From Marinibaculum pumilum (GTDB lineage: Bacteria > Pseudomonadota > Alphaproteobacteria > Ferrovibrionales > Ferrovibrionaceae), in NCBI RefSeq assembly GCF_042646425.1, contig NZ_JBHRTR010000007.1, forward strand, positions 1 through 64,000: a stretch of DNA of 64,000 nt, given 5' to 3'. Within the stretch, counting starts at the first letter, position 1; each line of letters starts with the position of its first letter. A program made the position numbers and the translations under genes. Of the stretch, positions 24,140 through 32,735 are shown piece after piece. Below the pieces are notes generated by a model that searched no databases, had not been told where the DNA came from, and was given only the letters and a program-made list of their open reading frames with translations.

Positions 24140-25021
24140 TCATGCCGGCAGGCCAAGGCAGGCCCGTGCCTCGGCAGTGGTGGCCGCGCGGCGCCCCGCG
24201 AGCGGCAGCCCGCGGGCCAGTTGCGTCACCAGGGCGGCGTTGTCCGCCGCGGCGCTGCCGTCCGCAAGGTGCAGGTTGTTCTCGAAGCCCAGCCGGACAT
24301 GGCCGCCAAGTGTTGCGGCCGCCAGGGCACAGGCCGCTTCCCTTGCGCCGAAGGCACAGACCATCCAGCTCGCCCCGTCCGGCAGATCCGCTGCCAGGAA
24401 CGGCAGCAGGGCGTCGGGCCGGCTCTGCCCGTCCTGGCTGTAACGGCCGAGAACGAACAGGAGGGCCGGCCGCGGATCGTCGATCACGCCGCGCCGCCGC
24501 AGCTGGAGATAGCGCTGCAGGTCGGCGGCGTCATAGAGAATGACCTGGAACCGGATGCCGCCGGCGCGGCACGCCGCAAACATCTCCGCCAGGGCCGCTT
24601 CGGACAGGCCGGCTGCCGCGCCGGATGCGTCGCGGCGCAGGGCGGCATCGACCTCCCGCAGGCCGAGGGAGACGAACAGCGGCGCCCCGGCGAAGGCATC
24701 GGGAAGGGCATGCAGCAACGCCTGCTGGTCCGCCGACTGGTAGCGCCCCGCCGCCTCTGTCGTCAGCTGGACGACGAAGTCCGCACCTGCCCGTTCGGCT
24801 ATGGCGCCTGCAGCGTCGCGATAGGCACCTGCGTCCAGCAGATGGCGCCCCTCAGGGTCGCGGACATGCAGGTGCAGCATCGATGCACCTGCCGCCCGGC
24901 AGGCCGCCGCCGTCTCCGCCAGCTCAGGCAGCGCGAGCGGCAGGGCCGGATGGTCCGCCTTGCCGCGGCGGGCGCCGTTCGGCGCGACGGCAAGGACGAT
25001 CGGCGCATGGTCCTGCTGCAT
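24140..25021 (-). CDS. BKACE-family beta-keto acid cleavage enzyme (DUF849)
   Basis: A 293-residue TIM-barrel enzyme of the BKACE family, which condenses a beta-keto acid with acetyl-CoA and splits it into a CoA ester and acetoacetate; 3-keto-5-aminohexanoate cleavage enzyme (Kce) is the founding member. Visible marks: VAPNGARRGKADHPALP at the N-terminus, the zinc-binding HLHVRD near residue 50, and the C-terminal VRLGFENNLHLADG. Substrate specificity cannot be read by eye. It is divergent from the RidA gene across an intergenic region that carries a long palindrome, next to a nitrogen-compound catabolic cluster. Confidence 0.87.
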   Translation of the reverse strand: MQQDHAPIVLAVAPNGARRGKADHPALPLALPELAETAAACRAAGASMLHLHVRDPEGRHLLDAGAYRDAAGAIAERAGADFVVQLTTEAAGRYQSADQQALLHALPDAFAGAPLFVSLGLREVDAALRRDASGAAAGLSEAALAEMFAACRAGGIRFQVILYDAADLQRYLQLRRRGVIDDPRPALLFVLGRYSQDGQSRPDALLPFLAADLPDGASWMVCAFGAREAACALAAATLGGHVRLGFENNLHLADGSAAADNAALVTQLARGLPLAGRRAATTAEARACLGLPA

Positions 25022-25121
25022 CTGCGAGCCTCCTTCACTCCGGTCCGGCCGGTGGCCCAGATCAACTTGCGCCCGGATGGAAGCATCCGAGCGGCAACAA
25101 GTTGATCGATTTCAGAAAAGT

Positions 25122-25163
25122 TAGAGCATCTTGTCTGCGTTCAAACGGACGCAGGATGCTCTA
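25122..25163. repeat. Imperfect palindrome between the BKACE and RidA genes
   Basis: TAGAGCATC (25122-25130) pairs with GATGCTCTA (25155-25163), and inside it CTGCG (25135-25139) pairs with CGCAG (25150-25154), leaving a small bulge and a 10-base loop. Its design resembles the dispersed palindromes found between genes in many alphaproteobacteria. Only one copy lies in the window, so the repeat nature is inferred; a shared operator for the two divergent genes is the alternative. Confidence 0.55.
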
Positions 25164-25203
25164 GTCTGTCCCCGGCCGCATGGTGCGGCGAGGGGGAGAT
25201 AGC

Positions 25204-25602
25204 ATGAAACGCAAGGAACTGACGCCCGACTGGCCCTGGGCGAAGAAGGCACCCTATGCCCTGGGCACCCAGTGCGGCGAGTGGGTCTATGTCGCCGGCC
25301 AGGTGGCCTTCGGACCGGATGGCGAGATCGTCGGCGGCGACGACATGGAGGCGCAGTCCGATCAGGTCTTCGCCAATATCCGCGGTGTCCTGGAGCTGGC
25401 CGGTGCCAGCATGGACGATGTCATGAAGGTGACCGTCTTCATGGTCGACCCGTCGCAGTATGACGGCTATGGCCGGGCGCGGTCCCGGGCCTTCGGCCAG
25501 ACCCGCCCGGCCAGCACCCTGATCCCGGTGGAGAAGCTGATCCGTCCGGGTCTTCTGGTCGAGGTGGAGGCCTATGCCATCGTCGGCGCCGGGCGCGACT
25601 GA
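25204..25602 (+). CDS. RidA/YjgF-family protein (first copy)
   Basis: A 132-residue member of the RidA family, which hydrolyses reactive enamine or imine intermediates to keto products and ammonia. It shows YVAGQVAFGPDGEIVGG near residue 30, QVFANIRGVLELAGASMDDV and the C-terminal substrate loop ending LLVEVEAYAIV. The Arg expected to bind the carboxylate is likely the one in GQTRPASTLIPV. ATG 25204 has a strong GAGGGGGAG site. It begins a plus-strand series with a P450, an amidohydrolase and an amidase, suggesting a role in one nitrogen-compound pathway. Confidence 0.9.
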   Translation: MKRKELTPDWPWAKKAPYALGTQCGEWVYVAGQVAFGPDGEIVGGDDMEAQSDQVFANIRGVLELAGASMDDVMKVTVFMVDPSQYDGYGRARSRAFGQTRPASTLIPVEKLIRPGLLVEVEAYAIVGAGRD

Positions 25603-25735
25603 CGGCCGAGGGGACCCACGGGCGGGGGGACTGACGGGCGGGCGGCGCTTCGACCGCGACTGAAACGTTCGGTTGCTGCCACGGCGCCGGTGGCGGCTAG
25701 AAGGATCGCGCACCCCACCTGCTGGAGACCGCGCG

Positions 25736-26923
25736 ATGTACAGTCTGCCGGCGCCGGACGGCCCCGACCCCTTTCCCGCCTACGATCGGCTGCGCCGGCA
25801 GGGGCCGCAGCGCGACACCGACGGCGGCGCCTGGCTGCTGACGCGCTTTGCCGATGTCCGGCAGGCGCTGCAGGCGCCGCAGCTGCGGATCCGTCCGGCG
25901 GCGGTGCCGGGTGCGCCATGGCTCGGCGACGGGCCCGCGGCGGCCCTGTTCCGCAACCATGTGCGGATGAGCGACGGCGATGCCCACCGGGTCCGCCGCA
26001 GCCGGATGGCGGCGGCGCTGGAGCGGCTGTCGCCGGCGGAGGAGCTGGCGGCGGCTGCGGCGGTGGAAACCGACCTGCGGCTGGACCGGTTGGCGGGGGC
26101 GGCAGGACTGGAGGCGATGTCGGCGCTGGCCTTCCCGGTACCCCTGTCGGTGGTCGCGCACTGGCTCGGGCTGGCGGCGGGAGACGCGGAGCGGGCCGCA
26201 ACGCTGGCCGGGCGGTTCGCGCCGGCCCTGCTGCCCTGGAGCGCCGCCGCCCAGCTGGCGGACGCGCAGCACGCCGCCGCCGACCTGACGGACCTGCTGT
26301 CGGAGCAGGTTCGACGGGGCTCCCTGCCCTTCTTTCAGGCGCTGACCGAGGCCGGCGGGCCGCTCCGGCCGCTCGACACCGCGGAGGCGGTCGCCGCGGC
26401 CGCCGGGCTGCTGGCGCAGGCCTGCGACGCAACGGCGGGCCTGCTGGGCAAGACCCTGGCGCTGCTGCTGCGCGACCCGGCACTGGCCGCCCGGGTCCGG
26501 TCCGCCGGCACGGTGGATCCGGACCTGCTGGACGAGGTGCTGCGCTTCGACCCGCCCAATCACAGCACCCGCCGGGTCGCTGCGGCGCCGGTGACGATCG
26601 GTGGCGCGGCGATCCGGCCCGGCGACGATGTCGTGCTGATCCTGGCAGCCGCCGGCCGGGACGCACGCGTCCATGTCGATCCCGGCAGGTTCGAGCCGGA
26701 CCGCTTCGCAGTCGCGCGTCGGCTGGATGCGGCGGCCCCGCGGCACCTGGTGTTCGGCGCGGGGCCGCATGCCTGTCCGGGCGAGGCGGTGGCGCGGGCG
26801 ATCGTCGCCGGCGCGGCAGCGGCGGTCCTGCGGCATCGGCGGGGCCTGTCCCTGCGCGATCGCGACATGGACTGGCGGCCGTCCGGCAATGCGCGGATCC
26901 CCGCCTGCCTCTGGCTGGCGTGA
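25736..26923 (+). CDS. Cytochrome P450
   Basis: A soluble bacterial class P450 monooxygenase of 395 residues. The heme-binding loop FGAGPHACPG places the thiolate ligand at Cys347; the ExxR motif is EVLR in DEVLRFDPP near residue 266; the I-helix oxygen-binding stretch is AQACDATAG. ATG 25736 has GGAG eight bases upstream. Substrate is unknown; no ferredoxin or reductase is encoded nearby, so redox partners must come from elsewhere. Its position between RidA and a CodA-like amidohydrolase suggests oxidation of an N-containing compound. Confidence 0.92.
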   Translation: MYSLPAPDGPDPFPAYDRLRRQGPQRDTDGGAWLLTRFADVRQALQAPQLRIRPAAVPGAPWLGDGPAAALFRNHVRMSDGDAHRVRRSRMAAALERLSPAEELAAAAAVETDLRLDRLAGAAGLEAMSALAFPVPLSVVAHWLGLAAGDAERAATLAGRFAPALLPWSAAAQLADAQHAAADLTDLLSEQVRRGSLPFFQALTEAGGPLRPLDTAEAVAAAAGLLAQACDATAGLLGKTLALLLRDPALAARVRSAGTVDPDLLDEVLRFDPPNHSTRRVAAAPVTIGGAAIRPGDDVVLILAAAGRDARVHVDPGRFEPDRFAVARRLDAAAPRHLVFGAGPHACPGEAVARAIVAGAAAAVLRHRRGLSLRDRDMDWRPSGNARIPACLWLA

Positions 26924-26998
26924 AAGGCCGGTTGTCTTGCATCGGCGAAGTGGACAGGATGTGCGCCTGTTCCGGATATTGCAGTGCGGGAGGCGTCC

Positions 26999-28261
26999 AT
27001 GGCCCTGGACCTGGTGTTGCAAGGGGCGTTGCCCGCCGACGGCGGTGCGCCGCAGCCGGTCGATATCGGCATAGCAGGTGGACGGATCGCCGAGATCCGG
27101 CCGGGCCTGGTGGCGGAGGGGATCAGCGCCGACACCCAGCTGATCGACCTGGCGGCGGACGGTGGTGGATGCCTCGTCGCGCCGGGCTTCGTGGAGACCC
27201 ATATCCATCTGGACAAGTCCTGCATCCTGGACCGCTGTGCCTCCCGCCGCGGCGACCTGGAGGAGGCGATCGGCGAGGTGGCGAAGGCGAAGGCCGGCTT
27301 CACCGCCGAGGACGTTCATGCCCGCGCCAGCCGCACACTGGAGAAGTGCCTGCTGCAGGGCACCACGCATATGCGCACCCACCTGGAGGTCGATCCGGGC
27401 ATCGGCCTGCGCGGGCTGGAGGGCGTCCTGCCGCTGGTGAAGGCATTCGCCTGGGCGCTGGACCTGGAGATCTGCGTCTTTCCGCAGGAGGGCCTGCTGA
27501 ACAACCCGGGCACCGATGAGCTGATGGTGGAAGCGCTGAAAAACGGCTGCCGGGTGGTGGGCGCCGCGCCCTATACCGACAGCGATCCGAAGGGGCAGAT
27601 CGACCGGGTGTTCGAGATGGCGCGGGAGTTCGATGCCGATATCGACATGCACCTGGATTTCGGCGCCACCTGCGACGAGGTCGACATCACCTATGTCTGC
27701 GACCTGGCAGAGAAGTTCGGCTATGGCGGCCGGGTAGCGGTCGGCCATGTCACCAAGATGTCGGTGATGCCACCGGAGATGTTCGCCGGCATTGCCCGCC
27801 GCCTGTCGGATGCCGGCGTGGCGGTGACGGTGCTGCCGTCCACCGACCTGTTCCTGATGGGGCGCGGGCAGGACCACAGCCGGATGCGCGGCGTCACGGC
27901 GGCGCACCTCCTGCTGCACGAAGGCGTGAACTGTTCGCTTTCAACCAACAACGTGCTGAACCCCTTCACCCCGTTCGGCGACTGCTCCCTGGTGCGGATG
28001 GCCAATCTGTACGCCAATACCTGCCATGTTGGCGCGCGCGGCGATGTGGAGGAATGCTTCCGCATGGTCACGGCCCGGTCCGCGCGGCTGCTGCGCCGCG
28101 ACGATTACGGCCTGGAGGTGGGGATGCCGGCGGACCTGGTGGTCCTGGACGCGGCCGACATGGCCGGGGCGGTCGCGGAGCTGGCGCCGGTGCTCTATTC
28201 CTTCAAGGCGGGCCGCATGGTTCTTGAGCGGCCGCGGCCGCAGCTGCACCGGCCCGCATGA
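26999..28261 (+). CDS. CodA-like metal-dependent amidohydrolase
   Basis: A 420-residue TIM-barrel amidohydrolase most like cytosine deaminase. Metal ligands HIH (ETHIHLDKSC, near residue 65), a later His in HLDFGATCDE (near residue 218) and GHVTKM are present. Two residues that are catalytic in CodA appear changed: the HCDE motif reads HLDF, and the GHDD motif reads STNN (residues 315-318). It may therefore hydrolyse a different ring or amide rather than deaminate cytosine. ATG 26999 follows a good GGGAGG site. The amidase gene downstream overlaps its stop by four bases. Confidence 0.85.
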   Translation: MALDLVLQGALPADGGAPQPVDIGIAGGRIAEIRPGLVAEGISADTQLIDLAADGGGCLVAPGFVETHIHLDKSCILDRCASRRGDLEEAIGEVAKAKAGFTAEDVHARASRTLEKCLLQGTTHMRTHLEVDPGIGLRGLEGVLPLVKAFAWALDLEICVFPQEGLLNNPGTDELMVEALKNGCRVVGAAPYTDSDPKGQIDRVFEMAREFDADIDMHLDFGATCDEVDITYVCDLAEKFGYGGRVAVGHVTKMSVMPPEMFAGIARRLSDAGVAVTVLPSTDLFLMGRGQDHSRMRGVTAAHLLLHEGVNCSLSTNNVLNPFTPFGDCSLVRMANLYANTCHVGARGDVEECFRMVTARSARLLRRDDYGLEVGMPADLVVLDAADMAGAVAELAPVLYSFKAGRMVLERPRPQLHRPA

Positions 28262-29478
28262 TGGCGGCGATGCCGGCAGGCCGGGCCGTGGCGGACGGGC
28301 GCGACGCGTTCTGCCGCTATGAGGCGGTGGCGGTGCCCGAGGCGGCCGAGGGGCCGCTCTCCGGCCTGACCTTCTGCGTGAAGGACCTGTTCGACGTGGC
28401 CGGCTATCCCACCGGCTGCGGTCATCCGCTGAAGCTGGCGCAGAGCCCGATCGCCAAAACCCACGCGCCGCCGGTCGCCGCGCTGCTGGCGGCCGGTGCC
28501 CGCTTCACCGGCAAGACCCACCTGGACGAGCTTGCCTACAGCCTGAACGGACAGAACGCGCATTACGGCACGCCGGTAAACCCGACGGCACCGGGGCGGA
28601 TCCCGGGCGGGTCGTCCAGCGGCTCCTCGGTGGCGGTGGCGGCGGGCCTGGCGGATATCGGCCTGGGCAGCGATACCGGCGGTTCCGTACGCATCCCGGC
28701 CGCCTATTGCGGCCTGTTCGGCCTGCGGCCGACGCATGGGCGGATCGCCCTGGACCGGGCGATGCCGTTCGCGCCGTCCTACGACACCGTGGGCTGGTGC
28801 AGCCGCGAGCCCGCCGCCCTGTGGGCCGTGGGCCGGGTGCTGCTGCCGCCCGGCGGGACCGCGGTCCCGGCGTCGCGGCTGCTGCTGGCGGAGGATTGTT
28901 TCGCGCTGGCGCGGCCGGAGGCGGAGGCCGTGCTGCGTGCCGCCCTGCCGGCGGTGGAGGCGGTGCTCGGCCCGGCGGAGCCGGTGCGGGTCGCCGGCGA
29001 GGCAGGGATCGGCCCCTGGCTGGAGGCGTTCCGAGTGCTGCAGGCCGCCGAGATCTGGGACGTCCATGGGGCGTGGGTGGAGCGCTACCGCCCCGTCTTT
29101 GGCCCCGGCGTGCGGGAGCGGTTTGCGATGGCCGCCGGCATCGGTGGGGCAGAGCGGGAGGCACAGGCCCCCCGGCGGGCGGAGGCCAGGGCGGCGATGC
29201 ACGCCCTGCTGCCGCCGGGGACCGTGCTGCTGCTGCCGACCGCGCCGGACATCCCGCCTGCGCTGGACATGCCGGAGGCGGAGCTGGACAGCTTCCGCTA
29301 CCGGGCCCTGAGCCTGCTCTGCCTGGCCGGCCATGCCGGCCTGCCGCAGCTCACGATGCCGGAAGTGGCGGGGCGCCGCCTGTTGCTGGACGGGGCGCCG
29401 CTGGGACTGTCGATGCTGGCCGGTCCCGGCGGCGACGAGATGCTGCTCGACCTGGCGGCACGGCTTTCCGCCGATTGA
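28258..29478 (+). CDS. Amidase signature family enzyme (first copy)
   Basis: A 406-residue amidase with the Ser-cisSer-Lys triad visible: Lys in FCVKDLFDV (near residue 41), the cis-Ser in GGSSSGSSVAVAAGL and the nucleophile Ser in SDTGGSVRIPAA. It hydrolyses an unidentified amide, releasing ammonia or an amine. ATG 28258 overlaps the amidohydrolase stop (ATGA), so the two proteins are made together and probably act in consecutive steps. A GatA role is ruled out by the lack of gatB/gatC and by the catabolic setting. Confidence 0.9.
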   Translation: MMAAMPAGRAVADGRDAFCRYEAVAVPEAAEGPLSGLTFCVKDLFDVAGYPTGCGHPLKLAQSPIAKTHAPPVAALLAAGARFTGKTHLDELAYSLNGQNAHYGTPVNPTAPGRIPGGSSSGSSVAVAAGLADIGLGSDTGGSVRIPAAYCGLFGLRPTHGRIALDRAMPFAPSYDTVGWCSREPAALWAVGRVLLPPGGTAVPASRLLLAEDCFALARPEAEAVLRAALPAVEAVLGPAEPVRVAGEAGIGPWLEAFRVLQAAEIWDVHGAWVERYRPVFGPGVRERFAMAAGIGGAEREAQAPRRAEARAAMHALLPPGTVLLLPTAPDIPPALDMPEAELDSFRYRALSLLCLAGHAGLPQLTMPEVAGRRLLLDGAPLGLSMLAGPGGDEMLLDLAARLSAD

Positions 29479-29516
29479 GTTCCGGTGATTGAATTCCGGC
29501 GGGGGCAGGCCGGCGG

Positions 29517-29906
29517 TCAGGCCTTCGCCGCAACCGCCTCCACCTCGACCAGGAATTCCGGCAGCGCCAGTTCCTTGACCACCACGACCGTCGAGGCCGG
29601 ATAGGGCGGCTTCAGCAGCGCGTCGCGGGCGACGCGATAGGGCTCGATATGGGCGCGGTCCGTTACATAGGCGTTCACCCGCACCAGGTCCTGCACACCC
29701 ATATCCGCCTCCGCCAGGATGGTCAGGACGTTGGTCCAGGTCAGCGTGCATTGGTCGGCGATGTCGGTGGCGATGCGGCCGTCGGCGTCGACCCCGACCT
29801 GGCCGGTGACGAACAGCCAGCGGGCGCCTGGCGGCACTTCGATGCCGTGGCTGAACATGCCGTCGGGGCCGGACACGGCCCGCGGGTTGCGTACCTGGTT
29901 CGCCAT
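29517..29906 (-). CDS. RidA/YjgF-family protein (second copy)
   Basis: A 129-residue RidA-family protein with WLFVTGQVGVDADGRIATD near residue 28, LTWTNVLTILAEADMGVQDLVRVNAYVTD and the ending PEFLVEVEAVAAKA. It differs enough from the copy at 25204 to suggest another substrate rather than a recent duplication. ATG 29906 has GGGAGGG ten bases upstream. It runs convergent to the amidase and is cotranscribed with the GFA gene 22 bases upstream. Confidence 0.9.
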   Translation of the reverse strand: MANQVRNPRAVSGPDGMFSHGIEVPPGARWLFVTGQVGVDADGRIATDIADQCTLTWTNVLTILAEADMGVQDLVRVNAYVTDRAHIEPYRVARDALLKPPYPASTVVVVKELALPEFLVEVEAVAAKA

Positions 29907-29928
29907 CCTGTCCCTCCCCTGCAGACGA

Positions 29929-30408
29929 TCAGCTTTCGAGGCCCAGCCGGCGATGCCAGTCGGCGATCGATTCCTCCGGATAGCCATCGAACAGTTTGTC
30001 GTCCGCACCCGGATCCACCGGCACCCAGCGGGCCTTCGAGCCCAACATCAGGTGGGTATGTTCGGGGGCGACCGGCAGTTCCGTGTCGATCGCCGAGGCG
30101 AACGGGTGGACGAGCTCCGGCCAGCGCGGATCCCAGACCCAGAGGCCGCTGCCGCAGATGCCGCAGAAGCGCCGCTCGGCCGGGCTTGGTTCGCTGTCGG
30201 CCGGGTCGATCTTCGCCCGGTAGACGCTGACATGGTCCTGCCCGTCCACCTGCAGGCTGTCGGCATCGCCCGACAGGTTGATCGCAAAGCCGCCGCCGCC
30301 CTGCGTCTTCCGGCAGATCGAGCAGTAGCAGAGGTTGAACGGATAGGGATGGCGCGATGTCAGGCGGAAACTGACCGCGCGGCAGTGACAGGATCCTTCC
30401 AGCTGCAT
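29929..30408 (-). CDS. GFA-family zinc protein (glutathione-dependent formaldehyde-activating-like)
   Basis: A 159-residue GFA/CENP-V fold protein. Zinc-binding cysteines are visible in GSCHCRAV (residues 6-13), CYCSICRKTQGG (about 27-38) and CGICGSGLW (about 82-90). The founding member speeds the reaction of formaldehyde with glutathione, but most members are uncharacterised. Given the PQQ alcohol dehydrogenase elsewhere in the window, formaldehyde handling is possible but not shown. AGGGGGA precedes ATG 30408. Confidence 0.88.
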   Translation of the reverse strand: MQLEGSCHCRAVSFRLTSRHPYPFNLCYCSICRKTQGGGGFAINLSGDADSLQVDGQDHVSVYRAKIDPADSEPSPAERRFCGICGSGLWVWDPRWPELVHPFASAIDTELPVAPEHTHLMLGSKARWVPVDPGADDKLFDGYPEESIADWHRRLGLES

Positions 30409-30467
30409 GATCGTCCCCCTTTTCGGCCGCCTTGTTGGGGGACGATAGCAGGTCGCCCAGTTGGAGG

Positions 30468-32735
30468 TCAGCCCGCGGCGATCCGGCCCAGCCGGGAGCC
30501 CAAAGCCTGTGCCTGCAGCAGCAGCCGCGGATCGCCCAGGATGGCGAGGCGTTCCGGCGGTTCGAGCCAGCCGTCCAGTTCCGCCAGGTCCGCGGCCTCG
30601 CGCAGCTTCACCTCCGCCGTGGCGGTGACCGGATCGGGTCGGCCGCGGGTGCGCGGCTCCGGCGACAGGGCCGCCAGGTGCAGGGCCAGCAGGTCGGGAT
30701 CCGACAGCACGGCCATCAGGCCGTTGGCAGCACCGCCTTCGGCCCCGGCCGGCGCGAAGTCGCGGCGCAGGGCGCGGGCGCGGTTCAGCACCTGCGGCGG
30801 CGCCGTCTCCTCCGGGATGCGGAGCAGACGCAGGCGGTCGGCCAGCCGGCCGAGGCGGCCGGAGCCGCTGGCGGCGGAGATCGGTACGGCCAGGATCAGC
30901 CCGGCCAGGGCCGGTGCCATCCAGGCCGCCAGGGCGGGTACGATGGACAGGGCGATGGCGGTCAGGGCCAGACCGGCCAGGACATGCCCGCGATGGGTGG
31001 CGAGCAATTGCCGCAGCGGCCAGGCGCCATCGTCGCGGCGCTGCGGTCCCCAGCCGGAATCCTGGCCGGCCAGGATCTGGATCACGAAGCGGGTCTGCAC
31101 CAGCATCATGATCGGCGCCATCAGCGACGACAGCAGGATCTCCAGCACGGCGCTGCCGAGCAGGGCAGCTGCCCCGCCGCAGCCGCGCCGGGTGGGACCG
31201 TGCAGCATCGCCCGTGCGATGCCGATCAGCTTCGGCAGCAGCAGGACCGCCATCGCGAACAGGAACAGGCGGATCATGCCTTCCGCATCGAACTGCGGCC
31301 AGGTGGGGAACAGGGAATGGTCGCCGGCGAAATAGTCGGGCCGGATGAAACGCGCCTGTACAGCCAGGGCAAGGCCGGTCAGCAGCAGGGTCAGCCAGAT
31401 CGGCGACATCAGGTAGGACAGGATGCCGTTGGCGAAATGCACCCGGTTGGGCCAGTGCAGGCCGCGCGCCGCGATCACGCCGGCATGCTGCAGGTTGCCC
31501 TGCGACCAGCGCCGGTCGCGGATCGCGATGTCGAGCAGCGATGGCGGCGCACCTTCGTAGGAGCCGGCGATGGCGGGCAGCATGGTGACCGACCAGCCGG
31601 CCCGCCGGATCAGCGCCGCCTCGACGAAGTCATGGCTCATGATCGCGCCGCCGAACGGCTTGCGCCCCGGCAGCACCGGCAGACCCGCGGCCTGGGCGAA
31701 GGCGGCGGTGCGGATGATCGCGTTGTGGCCCCAGTAATTGCCGTCATGGCCCTGCCAGGCGGCGATGCCGTCGGACACGACGGGACCGTAGATCCGGGTG
31801 GCGAACTGCTGCAGCCGGCCGAGCAGGGTGGTGCCGCCGATCAGGCGCGGCGAGGTCTGCACGATGCCGGCGCGGGGATCGGCGATCATCGCCGCCCGCA
31901 GCGCCGCGATCGCGTCGCCGGTCATCAGGCTGTCGGCATCGAGCACCAGCATATGGGCATAGCGGCCGCCCCAGCGCTTCACGAACTCCTCGACATTGCC
32001 GGCCTTGCGGGCGGTGTTGCGGGTGCGGCGGCGGTACCAGACGGGGATCCAGGGGCAGCGCCGGCGAAGCGCCATGAAGGCCTGTTCCTCCGCGATCCAG
32101 AGGTCGGGGTCGCGGGTATCGCTGAGCACGAAGATCTCGTAGGGGGTGCCGGTGTCGCGATCCGCCTGCCGCATCTCCGGCAGCGCCGCCAGCTCTTCCG
32201 CCATCGCCGCCAGGCCGGCGAAGACGGTGGCGGGATCCTCGTTGTAGACCGGCATCACGAGCGCGGTCCGCTCCGCGCCGGGATGTCGCGGATCGCCTTG
32301 GCGCGATGCCGGCAGGTTGGGCTCCGGCCTCACCGGGGTATGGCCCAGGCCGGCGATCGCTGTGGTGGCGGCGAGCGCGATCCAGCCGAAGGTCACCGCG
32401 AACAGGGCCACAAGCGCCCATTGCAGGGGCGTCACGTCGCCGACATCGACGACACGCACCATCTCTGCCACGCCGAACATGGTCAGCAGGATGCCGCCGC
32501 CGAACGCGACGAGCCGCGCCATGCGGGTGGGACCGGGGACCGGCGCGCGGGGGAACTCCGCCTGGGACTCCGACCAGCGGCCGAGCTGCTGCGGCGGCAT
32601 TGCCATCGACGCTTCCGGCGGCACGGCGACCGGACCCAGGGGCCCGAGATGCAGCTGCACGGGCAGGAGCTGCGGGGGAAGCAGCGGCGCGTCGCCCGCC
32701 TCGCCGGGGGCTATTCTGTCCATCGGTACAACCAT
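30468..32735 (-). CDS. opgH: Osmoregulated periplasmic glucan glucosyltransferase H
   Basis: Inner-membrane GT2 enzyme that makes the linear beta-1,2-glucan backbone from UDP-glucose and moves it to the periplasm. The 755-residue protein has hydrophobic segments at about 75-140 and 415-640, a glycosyltransferase domain with the DADSLMTGD motif (near residue 270) and the RRWSQGNLQ motif. ATG 32735 overlaps the end of opgG by 25 bases; a second in-frame ATG 32723 is an alternative. opgG-opgH order and overlap match the known operon. Confidence 0.94.
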   Translation of the reverse strand: MVVPMDRIAPGEAGDAPLLPPQLLPVQLHLGPLGPVAVPPEASMAMPPQQLGRWSESQAEFPRAPVPGPTRMARLVAFGGGILLTMFGVAEMVRVVDVGDVTPLQWALVALFAVTFGWIALAATTAIAGLGHTPVRPEPNLPASRQGDPRHPGAERTALVMPVYNEDPATVFAGLAAMAEELAALPEMRQADRDTGTPYEIFVLSDTRDPDLWIAEEQAFMALRRRCPWIPVWYRRRTRNTARKAGNVEEFVKRWGGRYAHMLVLDADSLMTGDAIAALRAAMIADPRAGIVQTSPRLIGGTTLLGRLQQFATRIYGPVVSDGIAAWQGHDGNYWGHNAIIRTAAFAQAAGLPVLPGRKPFGGAIMSHDFVEAALIRRAGWSVTMLPAIAGSYEGAPPSLLDIAIRDRRWSQGNLQHAGVIAARGLHWPNRVHFANGILSYLMSPIWLTLLLTGLALAVQARFIRPDYFAGDHSLFPTWPQFDAEGMIRLFLFAMAVLLLPKLIGIARAMLHGPTRRGCGGAAALLGSAVLEILLSSLMAPIMMLVQTRFVIQILAGQDSGWGPQRRDDGAWPLRQLLATHRGHVLAGLALTAIALSIVPALAAWMAPALAGLILAVPISAASGSGRLGRLADRLRLLRIPEETAPPQVLNRARALRRDFAPAGAEGGAANGLMAVLSDPDLLALHLAALSPEPRTRGRPDPVTATAEVKLREAADLAELDGWLEPPERLAILGDPRLLLQAQALGSRLGRIAAG

